DNA of 64,000 nt, taken from positions 3,249,001-3,313,000 of the forward strand of contig NZ_CP010951.1 of NCBI RefSeq assembly GCF_001580455.1, read 5' to 3'. Below the pieces are notes generated by a model. That model was given only the letters and a program-made list of their open reading frames with translations, was not told the DNA's origin and searched no databases. Both the position numbers and the translations under genes were made by a program. Shown here in pieces: positions 62,943 to 64,000 of the stretch. The stretch comes from Ramlibacter tataouinensis (GTDB taxonomy: Bacteria; Pseudomonadota; Gammaproteobacteria; Burkholderiales; Burkholderiaceae_C). Each line of letters begins with the position of its first letter. Positions within the stretch are counted from its first letter, which is position 1.

Positions 62943-63947
62943 TCAGTTCAAGTGGTACTGGGTGACCCGCTCCACCTCGTTGCGCGAGCCCAGTATCACC
63001 GACACCCGCTCATGCAGGCCGTTCGGCTGGATGTCGAGGATGCGCTGGCGGCCGTTGGTGGCGGCGCCGCCCGCCTGCTCGATGATCCAGGACATCGGGT
63101 TGGCCTCGTACATCAGGCGCAGCTTGCCGGGCTTGTCCGGCTCGCGCTTGTCCCAGGGGTACATGAAGATGCCGCCGCGGGTCAGGATGCGGTGCACGTC
63201 CGCCACCATCGAGGCGATCCAGCGCATGTTGAAGTCCTTGCCGCGCGGACCTTCCTTGCCGGCCAGGCATTCGTCGACGTAGCGCTTCACCGGGGCGTCC
63301 CAGTGCCGCATGTTGCTCATGTTGATCGCGAATTCCCTGGTGTCCTCGGGCACGCGCAGGTCCTCGCCGGTGAGAACGAAGGAGCCCTGCTCGCGGTCCA
63401 GCGTGAACATCACGACGCCGTGGCCCAGGGTGAGCACCAGCGTGGTCTGCGGGCCGTAGATGCAGTAGCCGGCCGCCACCTGCCGGCTGCCCGGCTGCAG
63501 GAAGTCCTGCTCCGTGACCCCGGTGCTGCCCTCGGGTTTCTGCAGCACGCTGAAGATGGTGCCGATGCTGACGTTGACGTCGATGTTGGAAGAGCCGTCG
63601 AGCGGGTCGAACAGCAGCAGGTACTCGCCCTGGGGAAAGCGGTTGGGCACGGCGTAGATGCCGTCCATTTCCTCGCTGGCCATCGCCGCCAGGTGGCCGC
63701 CCCATTCGTTGGCCTCGATCAGCACCTCGTTGGCGATGATGTCCAGCTTCTTCTGGACCTCGCCCTGCACGTTCTCGCTGCCGGCGCTGCCCAGCACGCC
63801 GCCGAGCGCGCCCTGGGTCACCGCATGGCTGATGCCCTTGCAGGCGCGGGCCACCACTTCGATCAGCAGGCGCAGCTCGGCCAGCAGGTGGTGCCGGATG
63901 CGCTGCTGCTCGACGAGGTAGCGGGTGAGGGAAATGCGTTGGGTCAT
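62943..63947 (-). CDS. fbp: Fructose-1,6-bisphosphatase class I
   Basis: 334 aa. Hydrolyses fructose 1,6-bisphosphate in gluconeogenesis. Metal site LLFDPLDGSSNIDVNVSIGT, preceding AMASEEMDGIY, and the C-terminal GGIFMYPWDKREPDKPGKLRLMYEANPMSWIIEQAGG in outline (sugar-phosphate site). Normal length. Probably co-transcribed with the phosphofructokinase 33 bases downstream. Confidence 0.96.
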   Translation of the reverse strand: MTQRISLTRYLVEQQRIRHHLLAELRLLIEVVARACKGISHAVTQGALGGVLGSAGSENVQGEVQKKLDIIANEVLIEANEWGGHLAAMASEEMDGIYAVPNRFPQGEYLLLFDPLDGSSNIDVNVSIGTIFSVLQKPEGSTGVTEQDFLQPGSRQVAAGYCIYGPQTTLVLTLGHGVVMFTLDREQGSFVLTGEDLRVPEDTREFAINMSNMRHWDAPVKRYVDECLAGKEGPRGKDFNMRWIASMVADVHRILTRGGIFMYPWDKREPDKPGKLRLMYEANPMSWIIEQAGGAATNGRQRILDIQPNGLHERVSVILGSRNEVERVTQYHLN

Positions 63948-63960
63948 CCGCGCGTTCTCC

Positions 63961-64000
63961 TCAGTCCGCCAGCGCGCGCGTCACGACCTCGCGCACGTCG
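63961..64000 (-). CDS. 3' end of a gene, possibly aminopeptidase N
   Basis: The last twelve codons before a TGA at 63961 read DVREVVTRALAD, 13 bases upstream of the fbp start on the same strand. This resembles the C-terminus of PepN, which I recall lying before fbp in related genomes. The gene is cut by the window edge. Confidence 0.4.
   Translation of the reverse strand, partial: DVREVVTRALAD

Overview
The window is GC-rich, densely packed, almost entirely coding DNA from a Gram-negative bacterium. It is most likely a member of the Burkholderiales close to the Comamonadaceae (Variovorax/Ramlibacter-like). Reasons: a paaABCDE operon, a fused indolepyruvate:ferredoxin oxidoreductase, a pyrophosphate-type phosphofructokinase beside a class I fructose-bisphosphatase, several family-5 ABC solute-binding proteins, and dispersed GC-rich palindromic elements of a type I associate with this family. 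The genus is inference.

Layout. 1-13.2 kb is aromatic catabolism: a fluoride channel (crcB), a two-gene aryl-acid module (EntE/SdgA-like ligase plus salicylyl-CoA 5-hydroxylase-like flavoprotein), a large indolepyruvate:ferredoxin oxidoreductase divergent from an Lrp/AsnC regulator, and paaABCDE for ring epoxidation of phenylacetyl-CoA. A DUF2279 protein closes this part. 13.3-22.0 kb looks like a genomic island inserted at the 3' end of a tRNA-Thr(CGU) gene. A 16-bp copy of the tRNA 3' end (15/16 identical) lies at 13323-13338, and both ends have a terminator hairpin just beyond the tRNA tail. The island is visibly less GC-rich. It holds a DUF900-type hydrolase, a broken phage-type gene, an M10/serralysin-like RTX protease with two DUF4214 modules, and small membrane, lipoprotein and HNH genes. 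No integrase is visible.

22.0-30.3 kb is an ExbB-ExbD-ExbD-TonB energy module, one large TonB-dependent receptor and an orphan PAS/GAF histidine kinase. 30.4-45.0 kb is peptide-type ABC transport. On the minus strand, two paralogous ~600-residue solute-binding proteins are followed by an OppA-like protein, OppBCDF and a translationally coupled MFS permease. Divergent on the plus strand is a second transporter of two permeases and a fused double ATPase, with a Yej-like gene set. A chorismate mutase and a large secreted zinc metalloprotease follow.

48.3-59.7 kb is signalling: a NarL-type kinase/regulator pair, then a Pil-Chp-like chemosensory cluster (PilG-like, two PilH-like receivers, CheW, PilJ-like receptor, ChpA-like hybrid kinase, a second CheW). 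It is headed by a BLUF-like protein that lacks the photoactive Tyr and Gln, and no CheR or CheB is present. 59.7-64 kb on the minus strand is an S9 peptidase, PPi-phosphofructokinase, fructose-1,6-bisphosphatase and the last codons of another gene, possibly pepN.

Many neighbours overlap by ATGA or GTGA junctions, so translational coupling is common. Starts were chosen by ribosome binding site and family fit and are flagged where uncertain.
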